From an uncultured Hellea sp. (GTDB taxonomy: Bacteria > Pseudomonadota > Alphaproteobacteria > Caulobacterales > Maricaulaceae): a DNA stretch of 64,000 nt. Within the stretch, counting starts at the first letter, position 1; each line of letters opens with the position of its first letter. The stretch lies in the NCBI GenBank assembly GCA_938007935.1, contig CALLMD010000001.1, positions 1-64,000 of the forward strand, read 5' to 3'. Shown here in pieces: positions 9,264 through 19,300 of this stretch. The notes beneath the pieces were generated by a model that did no database searches, was not told the DNA's origin, and was given only the letters and a program-made list of their open reading frames with translations. Both the position numbers and the translations under genes were made by a program.

Positions 9264-10268
9264 ATGAGCCACACCCAACTTACACCCGTTTATACGAAAG
9301 TCCCCCGCTTTGCCGCAGGATCGAAGGAAAGCCTAGAGCATCTGGAATCAGAGGGCTTTGTCGTCATCAAAGGTGCTTTGTCGCCAACTGAAGCTAAACA
9401 CGCGCTTGACCTCACATGGGAATATCTTGAACAGCTTGGTACAGGTATTAAACGTAACGACATGGCCACATGGGGCGATGATCGTTGGCCAATCGTAACC
9501 TCGGGCGGCATTGTGCCTGCTCTGGGTATCGGCCACAGTGAAGCCCAATGGTTCACCCGGTCAAGACACTCGATCAAAACGGCCTTCGCCTCAATTTGGA
9601 ACGACGATGATCTTTTATCTAGCTTTGATGGCATGGCGCTATGGCGGCCGACCGACATTGACCCTGAATGGGAAACGACGCGAGGTGGGTCATGGCTACA
9701 TGTCGATCAACATCCGATTACGCGTCCAGGTATGCAATGCGTTCAGGGGGCTATCTCATTGCTGCCCACCTCGCCTGCAGCAGGCGGTAATATCCTTATT
9801 CCTGGATCCCATAAGTGGTTCACCACTATTCCCAAAACATATGCTGATCGATTGGGTAAGTTGCCCGAATGGCTCGATCATTTCCGTTTTCCAGTAGATG
9901 ACCCTCGGTTACAGGAAACTCCGCCAATCATGGCCCATATGGAGTCCGGCGATATGATGCTTTGGGACTCGCGCACTGTTCATTGCTCCAGCCCGGGTTT
10001 GGAACCTGCAGCAACAAGTGACCCGTCAGAGCCTAGTTTAATCAGGGCGGCAAGTCTGGTCTGTATGATGCCTAAATCTAAGGCCAATGATGGCGTGATT
10101 GCAAAACGCCGTGCCGCTGTTGACACCGTGACTTCAACGACAAACTGGAGTGATAGGTTTTTCAGTACTGACCAGTATCCGGAAATGCTAGCTGCTGAAA
10201 ATCTCTCTAGGTTTAAACTGCCTCCTCCCCCTAAGTTGACTAAAGACCAATTAGCTCTTGTTGGCTAA
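9264..10268 (+). CDS. Phytanoyl-CoA dioxygenase (PhyH) family protein, copy 2
   Basis: A 334-residue paralogue of the preceding gene, colinear over its whole length; both begin with a V/K-P-R-F-A-A-G-S-K-E-S block. The iron ligands are retained: His146-x-Asp148 (SWLHVDQHP) and His240 (SRTVHCSSPG). The ATG at 9264, 11 bases after the first copy's stop, fits the alignment with copy 1; a GTG at 9249 would overlap that stop. Tandem duplication followed by divergence suggests two related oxidation steps, or a heteromer. That is inference, since both keep the full metal site. Confidence 0.88.
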   Translation: MSHTQLTPVYTKVPRFAAGSKESLEHLESEGFVVIKGALSPTEAKHALDLTWEYLEQLGTGIKRNDMATWGDDRWPIVTSGGIVPALGIGHSEAQWFTRSRHSIKTAFASIWNDDDLLSSFDGMALWRPTDIDPEWETTRGGSWLHVDQHPITRPGMQCVQGAISLLPTSPAAGGNILIPGSHKWFTTIPKTYADRLGKLPEWLDHFRFPVDDPRLQETPPIMAHMESGDMMLWDSRTVHCSSPGLEPAATSDPSEPSLIRAASLVCMMPKSKANDGVIAKRRAAVDTVTSTTNWSDRFFSTDQYPEMLAAENLSRFKLPPPPKLTKDQLALVG

Positions 10269-10324
10269 TATCGAGTTCGCTAGCGTCATTAATCGAAGAT
10301 ATCGTCGAAATAAGGAGACAAAAC

Positions 10325-11455
10325 TTGATTGGCGACAGCATCCGTAGCTTTCATATTAGTATTGAGCAAAAAGAGATTGACGATCTTCAAACACGGCTTG
10401 CCCTAACGCGTTTTCCGCAAAAGGAAATTGTAGATGATTGGGAACAAGGCATTCCCTTATCCTATGTAAAAGAGCTGACGACCTATTGGCAGGAGACTTA
10501 CGATTGGCGGCGGTGTGAGAAGGCCTTGAACGCTCTGCCCAATTATGTGGTAGAAATTGACGGGCTTGATATTCATATCATTCATATAAAGAGCCAGAAC
10601 TCGGATGCGCGTCCCTTGTTGATGACTCACGGATGGCCGGGTTCAATTTTGGAATTTGTGCAAGTCATTGAACCCCTGAAAAAGGACTTTCATCTTGTGA
10701 TACCGTCTCTGCCTGGCTTTGGGTTTTCTGGCAAACCCGTGGAAGCGGGTTGGGATGTTCCGCAAATCGCGCGGGCGTGGCATCATTTGATGACCCTATT
10801 GGGTTATGAACGGTGGTTCGCGCAAGGTGGTGATTGGGGCTCTGTGATAACCGAGACAATCGGCCTGCAGAACTTAGGCGGCTGTGCTGGAATACATGTA
10901 AATATGGTCGCTGCACCGCCAAGTCGAAACGAACGGGAAAACCTGACCGAACAAGAAGAGAAAATGATGTCTCGCCTAAAATGGTATGCGCGCAAAGAGA
11001 CCGGTTTCTCAGTTCAGCAGTCATCGCGACCACAGACTCTAGGTTATGGTTTGTCGGATTCACCGGTAGGACAAATGGCATGGATTGTTGAAAAATTTCA
11101 CGGCTGGTCTGATTGCCGGAATGACAATAACGTATCCCACCCAGAACATGTTTTTAGCCGCGATCATCTATTAGATAATGTTATGATTTATTGGCTGAAC
11201 AATGCCTCAACCTCGTCGGCCCAAATATACTGGCATAGCTTTGGCGAGCCGCAAGTCGGTGACATAGAGTTGCCTTTTGGCGGTACCATTGCGCCATGGG
11301 ATATATTTCCTGCATCACGGCGATGGGCCGAAAAACGCCGGAAAAACATTGTCTATTGGAACGAACTCGACCGGGGTGGTCATTTTCTGGCCATGGAACG
11401 GCCGGATGTTTTTGTTGAAGAAGTCCGGCGGTGCTTTGAAACAATGACATTGTAA
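10325..11455 (+). CDS. Epoxide hydrolase-type alpha/beta hydrolase (TTG start)
   Basis: A 376-residue protein with an N-terminal epoxide hydrolase (EHN) region (SFHISIEQKEIDDLQTRLAL) followed by an alpha/beta-hydrolase core. HGWPGS at 102-107 forms the oxyanion region, Asp170 in QGGDWGS is the nucleophile, and His353 in GGHFLAMERPD is the general base. This is the pattern of microsomal-type epoxide hydrolases that open an epoxide to a diol. The TTG start is supported by AAGGAG at 10312-10317, seven bases upstream, and by the N-terminal family match. It probably hydrolyses an epoxide intermediate of the same oxidation pathway. Confidence 0.88.
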   Translation: MIGDSIRSFHISIEQKEIDDLQTRLALTRFPQKEIVDDWEQGIPLSYVKELTTYWQETYDWRRCEKALNALPNYVVEIDGLDIHIIHIKSQNSDARPLLMTHGWPGSILEFVQVIEPLKKDFHLVIPSLPGFGFSGKPVEAGWDVPQIARAWHHLMTLLGYERWFAQGGDWGSVITETIGLQNLGGCAGIHVNMVAAPPSRNERENLTEQEEKMMSRLKWYARKETGFSVQQSSRPQTLGYGLSDSPVGQMAWIVEKFHGWSDCRNDNNVSHPEHVFSRDHLLDNVMIYWLNNASTSSAQIYWHSFGEPQVGDIELPFGGTIAPWDIFPASRRWAEKRRKNIVYWNELDRGGHFLAMERPDVFVEEVRRCFETMTL

Positions 11456-11518
11456 CTTCATCACTCAAATACTGAATCACGTTGTTTTAGTATTTCGCAA
11501 AACAGGAAAGTAATTCTT

Positions 11519-13225
11519 TTGGAAACTCAATTCAAAACCTTAGAAGACGTCGTCACCCATGTGATTACAACAGAGCCTATTTTTGCATTGGACGAGGTGG
11601 ATATTCGAAATATCCGCTACAAAACATTCGCAAATGCTCCCCGCCACATAAGTGAACTTATGCATAAATGCGATGAATATGGTGACGCGGAGTTTTTAGT
11701 TTTTGAGGAGGAACGTTATACTTACAATGAATTCCGAACGGGAGTTAATCGGTTAGCACAAGTCTTAAAGACTCAGTTCGGAATTTCAAAAGGTGACCGG
11801 GTTGCGATCTGTATGCGAAACTACCCGGAATATTTAACAGCGATAATGGCCATTGCCTCACTGGGAGGGGTGATTGTGTTCCTGAACAGTTGGTGGACAA
11901 CGCAGGAGCTGGAATATGGCTTCACAGATAGCAACGCCAAACTCGCTTTTACGGAACCATCTATTGCAAAGAGAGTAGAGCCTTTCGCAAGGCGCCTCGG
12001 CATCACTCAAATATTAGTGCGTTATGAAGGATCGTCGCCAAATACCTATGATCAATTGATAAAAGCTATAACAAATGCCGAAATTCCGACCTTGGATGTT
12101 GACACCGATGATGACATGGCAATTATGTATACATCTGGATCCACAGGGCACCCCAAGGGCGTCGTGCAGACCCACAGAGGGGTAATATCAGCCTTAATGA
12201 GTTGGTTATTAGCTGGACGAATAGCTGAATTAACAGGGATGATGCCGGACATGCCAAAAGACGCCGATGGTGCCGACTTGCAGACCTGTTCATTGGTCAC
12301 CACGCCCTTATTTCATGTCTCGGCAACACATGCCTGTTTTTTCATGGGACTCGCCACAGGTGCAAAGCTTGTAATCATGAATAAATGGGATGCGGAGACA
12401 GCCGTGAACCTCATCGAGAAAGAAAAAGTCACACGCTTCTTTGGTGTTCCGACCATGTCTGCAGATATCCTCAATACGGCTGCGAGTCTGGGCAAGTCAT
12501 TGGAGACGTTACGGCATATGGATGCCGGAGGTGCAAAACGCCCCGCGAGCCAAGTTGTAAAACTCGCAAAGGCCTTCCCACTTGCTGAACCTCGATCTGG
12601 ATTTGGTCTCACCGAAACCAATGCTCTTGGCTTAGGTATCGGCGGTGACGATTACATGAACCAACCTGGTGCTGCTGGGCGGTTATATCCTCCATTGCAA
12701 GAAATGCGGATCGTTGATGATGCTGGGAAAGACTTACCCATAGGAGAAGTAGGAGAACTTATCCTGAAAAGTGCTGCAAATATGCGGTGTTACCTCAATA
12801 AGCCTGAGGCGACGGCTGAGGCCATGAGAGACGGTTGGTTACATACTGGAGATTTGGCAACAGTTGACGCAGATGGATTGGTTACAATTGTTGATCGTAA
12901 AAAAGAGATCATAATTCGAGGAGGTGAAAATATTTCGTGCCTCGAAGTCGACGCGGCGTTTTACCTCCATCCATCGGTTTCCGAGGCTGCTGTTTTTTCA
13001 ATTCCGGACGAGCGTTTGGGAGAAGTCGTTGGAGCTGGGGTCGTCTTACTGCCAGGTCACACTCTAAGCCAAAATGATCTACAAGATTTTTTGCGAACCC
13101 ATCTGGCAGCATTCAAAGTGCCTGAAAGAATCTGGTTTCGTGCCCACTTACCTCGCGGAGGTACAGAGAAAATAGATCGTCGGGCTCTACGTGCAGAATA
13201 TATGAGCGAGACCTCCATCAGCTAA
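11519..13225 (+). CDS. AMP-dependent acyl-CoA synthetase/ligase
   Basis: A 568-residue ANL-superfamily adenylate-forming enzyme. Visible motifs are MYTSGSTGHPKGVV (phosphate loop, about residue 203), GFGLTE, the TGD of DGWLHTGDLA, the hinge DRKKEIIIRGGENI, and GTEKIDRRALR with the C-terminal catalytic Lys near residue 553. It activates a carboxylic acid as an acyl-AMP and then a CoA thioester. The start is a TTG with AGGA about 11 bases upstream, and no ATG fits the expected N-terminus better. As the last gene of the dioxygenase operon it probably activates the acid form of the imported substrate; chain length and structure are unknown. Confidence 0.9.
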   Translation: METQFKTLEDVVTHVITTEPIFALDEVDIRNIRYKTFANAPRHISELMHKCDEYGDAEFLVFEEERYTYNEFRTGVNRLAQVLKTQFGISKGDRVAICMRNYPEYLTAIMAIASLGGVIVFLNSWWTTQELEYGFTDSNAKLAFTEPSIAKRVEPFARRLGITQILVRYEGSSPNTYDQLIKAITNAEIPTLDVDTDDDMAIMYTSGSTGHPKGVVQTHRGVISALMSWLLAGRIAELTGMMPDMPKDADGADLQTCSLVTTPLFHVSATHACFFMGLATGAKLVIMNKWDAETAVNLIEKEKVTRFFGVPTMSADILNTAASLGKSLETLRHMDAGGAKRPASQVVKLAKAFPLAEPRSGFGLTETNALGLGIGGDDYMNQPGAAGRLYPPLQEMRIVDDAGKDLPIGEVGELILKSAANMRCYLNKPEATAEAMRDGWLHTGDLATVDADGLVTIVDRKKEIIIRGGENISCLEVDAAFYLHPSVSEAAVFSIPDERLGEVVGAGVVLLPGHTLSQNDLQDFLRTHLAAFKVPERIWFRAHLPRGGTEKIDRRALRAEYMSETSIS

Positions 13226-13572
13226 GCAGCGCTACACGCATCGAAACTTTTAACATAAGCAGTCGATAGTGCGCCATCAAAGTGAATGCCCGTAGCATTT
13301 TAAGCCGCTCTTAGAATCTCCAGCATGTGTCAGAACTTTACCCGCGCCCCAGACGGAACGGCTGTTCATTTGCCTGCTGGCGAGGATAGCATTATTTATG
13401 AAGAAGGCGGCGTGGGTTTCCGATAGAGTCTTATCAGGGCCGACGAGTTTAAGTCATGAGTAAAAAACAAGCATCTGAAATAATCGAAATTTTGACTTTG
13501 CGGCTGTATTTCCCAAGCCCAAGCCGAGGCGTAATCAAAGATGAGTGCTAAAGCTGATGGCTGTGTTTTACT
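13226..13572. other. Intergenic stretch with decayed small reading frames
   Basis: This 347-base gap holds no convincing gene. Two short plus-strand frames look protein-like but match nothing I know: 13325-13426 (33 codons, starting MCQNFTRAPDGTAVH) and 13456-13551 (31 codons, starting MSKKQASEIIEIL). They may be remnants of a deleted gene. No terminator with a T-run was seen after the ligase gene. Confidence 0.3.
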
Positions 13573-14622
13573 TCATGATTCGCCACTATTCTTCGAGAGT
13601 TCGACCCCTTCAACTTTAGCCACTTTATAAAGCGACCTGCTCTTTCCGGGAGGCAGTCCAAACCATTTTGTATATGCTCGAGTGAAAGCTGCTTGATCAT
13701 TGTACCCAAGTGAATAAGCAATCTCAGCCAGTGTCAATCCTTGATTTAGCTTTGCGTTAGCAATTTCACGCATAACTCGGTTCTTAATATCCTTAAAACA
13801 TGTACCTCTTTCCGTCAGAGCTCGCGCCAAAGATCTCTCGCTTAAACCGAGAGCTTTAGCTATAATCGTCTTATTAGGAATTCTATACTCTATCGTGTTT
13901 CGTATTTGAAGCTCAACACGATCAATAAGGCTTTCCGTTGCATATAATTCGTTAAGCGCCTTATCCAAATTCACTCTTATCTTCGCAAGAGCGGTTGGGT
14001 TGTAAGTGGCAAACGGAGCATCTTTTACTTGATCATTTAACAATATTGAGTATTCCGATTGACCAAATTTTACATCGCAACCCAGCAAGTCTTGATAGTG
14101 TTGGATTGGCATAATTGCATCATGTCTAAAACTAAGTTGTCGAACCGCCCCGGCAACATTCCAAGCCAACCAATTTATAGACGTCATATAATTAGTCATT
14201 ATGAATTCAACGTTTAAGCGATAAAAGTCAATATGTTCTGAGTCGAAGTTAGGAATCCAGATCATACGGTCTGTCCCATTCTCGGAGATAACGCATGAAG
14301 AATTACCAACTGTATGAAAAAGTGGACAGTAAGTCCTATAAATTTCGGCAGCGTGGCTGATGTCTTTGCAAAACTTCAATATCTCTGCTGGGCGTGTGTA
14401 TTGTAGCAAAGGGTATTTAAGAGCGCATTTTATGGCTATTAGCGAGTCGTTTAACTCGTTAGCTGCAAACTTAAAAATACTACTAATAGTATTTGCATCC
14501 ACCCGACCTGTCCGAGGAATTTCGCTTAAGCCGGTGGCTCTTAAACAATCCTCTTCAGATACATTAAATTGGGTAACAACACTAAAAACTTGCTTGAAAT
14601 ATGTTAATGATGTGTGTGCCAT
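13573..14622 (-). CDS. AraC-family transcriptional regulator
   Basis: A 349-residue regulator with the same architecture as the one at 6973-8019. The N-terminal arabinose-binding-like domain (about 15-210) is followed by a C-terminal AraC helix-turn-helix pair: NKTIIAKALGLSERSLARAL, then LTLAEIAYSLGYNDQAAFTR and WFGLPPGKSR. The gene is notably AT-rich compared with the backbone further right. It is divergent from a Crp/Fnr-type regulator gene across a 163-base spacer. Its target could be that gene, the ligase operon upstream, or the large P450-DyP gene; nothing in the sequence decides this. Confidence 0.9.
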   Translation of the reverse strand: MAHTSLTYFKQVFSVVTQFNVSEEDCLRATGLSEIPRTGRVDANTISSIFKFAANELNDSLIAIKCALKYPLLQYTRPAEILKFCKDISHAAEIYRTYCPLFHTVGNSSCVISENGTDRMIWIPNFDSEHIDFYRLNVEFIMTNYMTSINWLAWNVAGAVRQLSFRHDAIMPIQHYQDLLGCDVKFGQSEYSILLNDQVKDAPFATYNPTALAKIRVNLDKALNELYATESLIDRVELQIRNTIEYRIPNKTIIAKALGLSERSLARALTERGTCFKDIKNRVMREIANAKLNQGLTLAEIAYSLGYNDQAAFTRAYTKWFGLPPGKSRSLYKVAKVEGVELSKNSGES

Positions 14623-14659
14623 GATTACATTGTAGCATTTTGGCCTATAAAGACAAATT

Positions 14660-14678
14660 ATTGTTTCAAGATAACAAT
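14660..14678. promoter_or_regulatory. Candidate inverted-repeat operator between two regulators
   Basis: ATTGTT and AACAAT form a six-base inverted repeat with a seven-base spacer, in the divergent region between the AraC and Crp/Fnr genes. The layout fits a dimeric helix-turn-helix regulator site, but such short repeats also arise by chance in AT-rich DNA. Confidence 0.25.
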
Positions 14679-14785
14679 ACTCTTAGAAAAAAACCTTTCA
14701 GATTAGCATTCAAAATATGGGCGCAATCTTTGGAAGTAATTTGACGGAGTTCCAAACTGCCCTAAATTTTAACTAGGGGGAACCA

Positions 14786-15430
14786 ATGTTAAACAATTTA
14801 CCTGCTGAAATTCAATCAAAATTAACTAAGTTTGGCACGCCACGAAAATTTAAACCTGGGCAAGTCATTCAGTTCCAAAATGATGATGTCGAATATATTT
14901 TCATTGTTCAAGATGGTATTGCGCTCGCACTATTCTATGAAGTTAATGGTAAAGAAAATTGGGTTAATAGTTTTGAACAGGGCGATATTATAGGCATTGA
15001 ACACCTTCAAATTGGCGGCCCCGCTTTGTGTCAGATAACGGCAAGAACAGAAGTCTCAGTAATACAGTTCAAACGCAAGAATTTCGCTGATCTTATGGCA
15101 CAATTTCCCGATTTAAATAGCTTGATTGTTAAGAAGCTAATTTCTTATTTAAAACGTATTCAAACTGTACATCTAGAAAATCAAATTCTATCCAAACGCG
15201 GCAGGGTAGCCTCCGAAATACGGCGCATGGTCGAACCGAACAATGAAACTTCAAAAGGGTATGTCGTATCTCCCAAGCCTACGTTGACCGATATAGCCTT
15301 GCGCTTGGGTATCGCGCGCGAAACCGTCTCTCGCGCTGTGAGCGATTTAGTTAAATCTCAGGTGATAAATAAAAGCCAGCGAGCCTTTATTATACCAGAT
15401 ATTTCGTTACTCGAAGCACAAATGCGCTAG
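14786..15430 (+). CDS. Crp/Fnr-family transcriptional regulator
   Basis: A 214-residue regulator. The N-terminal cyclic-nucleotide-binding-like beta-roll (about 15-120; FKPGQVIQFQNDDVEYIFIV, then FEQGDIIGIEHL) is followed by a dimerisation helix and a winged helix (LTDIALRLGIARETVSRAVSDLV). It lacks the N-terminal cysteine cluster of an FNR iron-sulfur sensor, and the usual cAMP-contact residues are not obvious, so the signal is unknown. Start choice is secure: AGGGGGA lies six bases before the ATG. It lies upstream of the P450-DyP gene, whose ribosome site is very similar, so local control of that gene is plausible but unproven. Confidence 0.9.
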   Translation: MLNNLPAEIQSKLTKFGTPRKFKPGQVIQFQNDDVEYIFIVQDGIALALFYEVNGKENWVNSFEQGDIIGIEHLQIGGPALCQITARTEVSVIQFKRKNFADLMAQFPDLNSLIVKKLISYLKRIQTVHLENQILSKRGRVASEIRRMVEPNNETSKGYVVSPKPTLTDIALRLGIARETVSRAVSDLVKSQVINKSQRAFIIPDISLLEAQMR

Positions 15431-15459
15431 CAACTGTATAGTCAGCAATATCTCATCGT

Positions 15460-15960
15460 TTAAACACTTCTCCGAATGTCTATCAAACGTTCCTTGGATG
15501 TTGGTTGATTGGTTTCATAATAATATTTCATAGAAGCGCAAATCACTTTTAGCTCCTTACTGAGAATGCAATTAAATATTTTCTTCTGAAATCTCACCAT
15601 AAAATTAATGCGAGGTTGATATAATATAGCTGGCTTGAAATAAGTTTTGTGATCCGCCTCTTCAATATGATAACGAAAATAAAACTCATTGAACCATGGT
15701 AAGACCCGCTTACCCTCAATATCTAACTTTAAAGTAAAACCTGTACCATCGTTCCAAGCAATTACTGTTTCGTCAACGACCTTATTTCCTTTATCTAAAT
15801 ATGCTTTACGGCGGGCACCTACCCCCTCTTTCTTTTCGGTAACGATTTCGATTTTATTGACATTGGGAATATAATTATTTGCTAAAGAGATATCCCTTAC
15901 CTTTTCCCAAGAGCTCGCAATTGGGAGATCAATCATGATTTGGTTTTGAACTGCCAACAT
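15460..15960 (-). CDS. SRPBCC-superfamily (START-like) protein
   Basis: A 166-residue protein starting MLAVQNQIMIDLPIASSWEKV, with the layout of SRPBCC/polyketide-cyclase-like proteins: an N-terminal strand, two short helices (WEKVRDISLANNYIPNV), a long antiparallel sheet and a C-terminal helix. Members form a hydrophobic cup that binds lipids or small aromatics; no catalytic residue can be assigned. ATG at 15960 is chosen because AGGGG precedes it by about nine bases; the GTG at 15969 would overlap that site. The C-terminal 40 residues are rich in Lys and Tyr. It is divergent from the P450-DyP gene and may share its regulation. Confidence 0.7.
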   Translation of the reverse strand: MLAVQNQIMIDLPIASSWEKVRDISLANNYIPNVNKIEIVTEKKEGVGARRKAYLDKGNKVVDETVIAWNDGTGFTLKLDIEGKRVLPWFNEFYFRYHIEEADHKTYFKPAILYQPRINFMVRFQKKIFNCILSKELKVICASMKYYYETNQPTSKERLIDIRRSV

Positions 15961-16301
15961 AATTTTCACCCCTAAACTGTTTTCAGTACTTGCTCAAAGA
16001 TAGAGCATGGTAAAGTTTTTACAAATTTTTCTTGAGAATCCGTTGGAAAATCATAAAAATGACTACAATATGGGGCAATATAAACAACATTTAGTTCGAA
16101 TGCATTGTTCCATCTATCTCGGAACTGATGCTACCAGGGCATCAACGCTGAGTCAGGTATTAACCTGATGAGATTGCTGAAAATTGTCAGTCATGTCGTC
16201 GAATAATCACTAAAACATAAATCTAAACGTGAGGAAAATCACAGAAGAGAATAGATTTTTGCCTAAAATACGAGATTTAATATCCAAAGTAGGGGGATAA
16301 C
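15961..16301. promoter_or_regulatory. Divergent promoter region of the SRPBCC and P450-DyP genes
   Basis: This is an AT-rich 341-base region with no reading frame of note. It contains a 16-base inverted repeat at 16153-16168 (TCAGGT, four-base centre, ACCTGA) and a GATGC/GCATC pair at 16127-16143. Either could be a regulator site. The plus-strand gene has an excellent ribosome site, AGGGGG, at 16291-16296. Confidence 0.4.
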
Positions 16302-19300
16302 ATGGATTTTAAGGCTTCATCAAAAAAAAACATTGAAGATTTCGAATTGCCTGAAAGTGGGCGAAGCTTTTTCTCAGTGAAAGTCCCTGAAATCGGTCGC
16401 GCAATGCTGGCTCAAAAAAAGCGTATACATAGCTATATCCTAAAAGGTCGTCGATTGCGGTGCGAAGAGCCCATTAACATTCATTTCATAGCCAATAATG
16501 AAGATGTCATTGAATTTTTAAGAGATCACGAGCGCCTTGACCTTTCTCATTACGATGACTCCTTAAAAAGTGGTGGTGATGGTGCAACCTTTTTTATCAC
16601 TGGTGAGCAAGACACACTCGAAACACAATGGGAAATATTTAACGAGGCTTTGGGGTTGCGGCCTGAACTTCAGAGATACATGGAGCAAGATTCCGAAAGT
16701 AATGATTATTACGACCTTATAGAGGAACAGGCTGAAATGGCCATCCAAGAAGCCATAGTTGAGATTTATAACAGGCGAGAAAACCCTACTCTTTTATCAC
16801 GTATAAAAAGCCTTTTTGGAAAAACAGACCCCAGTAATGAAGTCGACATCATTCGGGAATATGGGCTGGTTGTTACGCACATTTTTGTCAGAGATTTTTT
16901 AGGTTTACGTATCCCTGGGCGCACAGTTTATCGCCAAGCGCAGAGGTTCTATCTCTGGATTGCAATTATGTTCGCAAATTTGTTTGTAAATCCCGGCGGA
17001 CGAAATACCATACTTAATATCATCTCTACAATCGTGTCAAAAATGTACCGCCGACAGATTCTTATGAGTTACAAAAATCCTAAACAGGGCACGATACTTC
17101 ACAGGTTAAAAAGGATTGGAGAACTTAAAGTCAGAAATGAGAATGGCGCGTTAGAGAAAAAATATGGCAATTTGGACAAGCCCTTTGAAGAGTATGTTGT
17201 CAATATTCTCATGGAAGTTGCCGGTTCATTTCAATACCTCACGGGTTCATCCTTTGGCAGCATCATCAAAACCATAGATGAAAAAGAAAATATTGGATTT
17301 TGCAGGAATGAAATTCCTACTCTTATCAAAAAAATAAATAAAAATCCACGTGCCTGGATTGATGAATATTTACGTCACAATTCTCCGACAGGCTTCATTT
17401 TTCGAAAAGCCAAAAAGCCTTTTGTCATTGATGATACAGATATTTTGCCAGGTGACATGCTGTGTTTGATCACGAGCGAAGCCGCGAAAGACGAAGATGT
17501 TTTCGGTCCCAAAGAGACTCTACTTGGCCCTGAAAAATCTAAAAGCCTTTGCCCTCATCATACCCATTTCGGCAGTCCAGATACGGATCCAAGTAATGGC
17601 AAACCCGATGAGCCACATCATCCTTGTTTTGGACAATATTGGGGCCGTACCATCATACGAAATATGCTGGAAGGGCTTCTTTATTTCAGATGGCTACAAG
17701 CCGCCAAGGGGGCAAAGTTTAAAATGCAAAACAAGGTTTTTCCTAGTTTCAAAATGACATTCGCCAAAGAAAAAAATACCCAACAATTTATCACAATTTT
17801 ATCAGAAATACCTAAGGAAAATGGTAACCCAAAGCTAGCTCAACAGATTTTGAACGCATTAGGGCATCACAGCGGAAATGCTTATCACGAACTTGGATTG
17901 TCGCATCTAGTACATTTTATGAGCGGGCATGTCATTTGCGGAAAAGAGAACTTGCCTTCAAAGCTTCCTTTCAATCTCCGCTTGCCATTCATACCGCGGC
18001 AAGAACCTGATTATTTGGTGATAGAACTCAGCATCGATGGCAATATAGAAGATTTATTACAGAGCTCAGATACAGTCTTTTTCGACTGGATTGCAGATCT
18101 TTATCAAAAATCAGGCATTACAAAGGAAAAGTTGTCGACAAATGAAATGCGAAAAAAGCTTTTCGATGATCATGTGACATTAGTGCAATCGATTTGGCCG
18201 AGTTTGTTTCACGCTAAATCTACCAACGGCCTCCCTTTTAGCGGGACCCTAGGATTAAATAGCACACGGATTGTAGCCGAAAACGATATCGCGACAAAAG
18301 CGGCAAAACTCGTTCGTTATAGAGGGTTTGAGAAGAAGACTTTTCATGGTCGTTTACACGTTATCAGAAAATTACTCAAACAAGAGATGATCGAATCAGC
18401 AACCTCCAACCCTGGCAACTGGGCATGGGTTTTAGGAGGGTCAAAAGCGCCATATTTTTCAGAAACCAGGGACGATTCATGGGTAGCGAAAGATCGTCAC
18501 GAAAACACTAGCATTATGGATTATTTTGGCTTAGCCCGCAAACTCCTACCTCGAATTTTGCTCGTGCCTGTAATACTGTTGTTCGGCTTCTTAGCAGCAG
18601 TCTTTCATGACATCCCAGATATAGATCAAGCAGGACTTCATAATTATAGCGCCGCAAAAAGTTTTACCTTCTTCATGGCCGCGATCTTACTCGGGGGTTT
18701 GGTGGGGATGTTTGGTCGGCGCTACGGAAAGATTATTGACAGTGAATTGGGTGAAATGTTCCTAGTTTCATCTTTTTATCTGGGATTTTTGATCTTTTGC
18801 AATTCCTGGGTTAATAATAAAATGGACGGTGAGAGATTGCCGGACGATAAAATTTTTAACTTTTGGAGCTATCCAGGCCTCGGACCTATTCCCGACGGTA
18901 TCGCCTTTCCAAGTGCGATAGGTATTTTGAGCTTGGTCATCAGTATATTGTATTATCTGAAATTAAAGCTCTCTCAATCGAAGGAAATTGTCCTTTATAA
19001 GCCACACTCAAAAGCTCTAGGAATTCTAATTCTAAGCCTTTTGGTCGGAGCCACCCTCTATTTACATTTGTTTTGGATGTTTCCTGGCGAGTTGATGGAT
19101 AATGGTGATTATCTAGTCAAAAACCGCTTTATAAGTGGGAGTTTAATGGATCACATATTTTACCCCATCATACATGCAGGCGTCATTATGCTGACGGTCC
19201 ATGCCTATAGGAAAAGTTTTATTGATCCATCTTGTTCGCTTATGAATCCACTTAACTCCGTGGTGTTCCTCGGCTTTGGTGGATTAATATGGGTCAGCAC

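Noticed and set aside
11467-11495. Hairpin AAATACT...AGTATTT between the epoxide hydrolase and ligase genes
   Set aside because: Short AT-rich arms with a 15-base loop and no T-run; not a credible terminator.
10325-13225. Two successive TTG start codons as a sign of misassembled frames
   Set aside because: Both have ribosome-site-like sequences upstream and N-termini matching their families, so they are more likely true rare starts.
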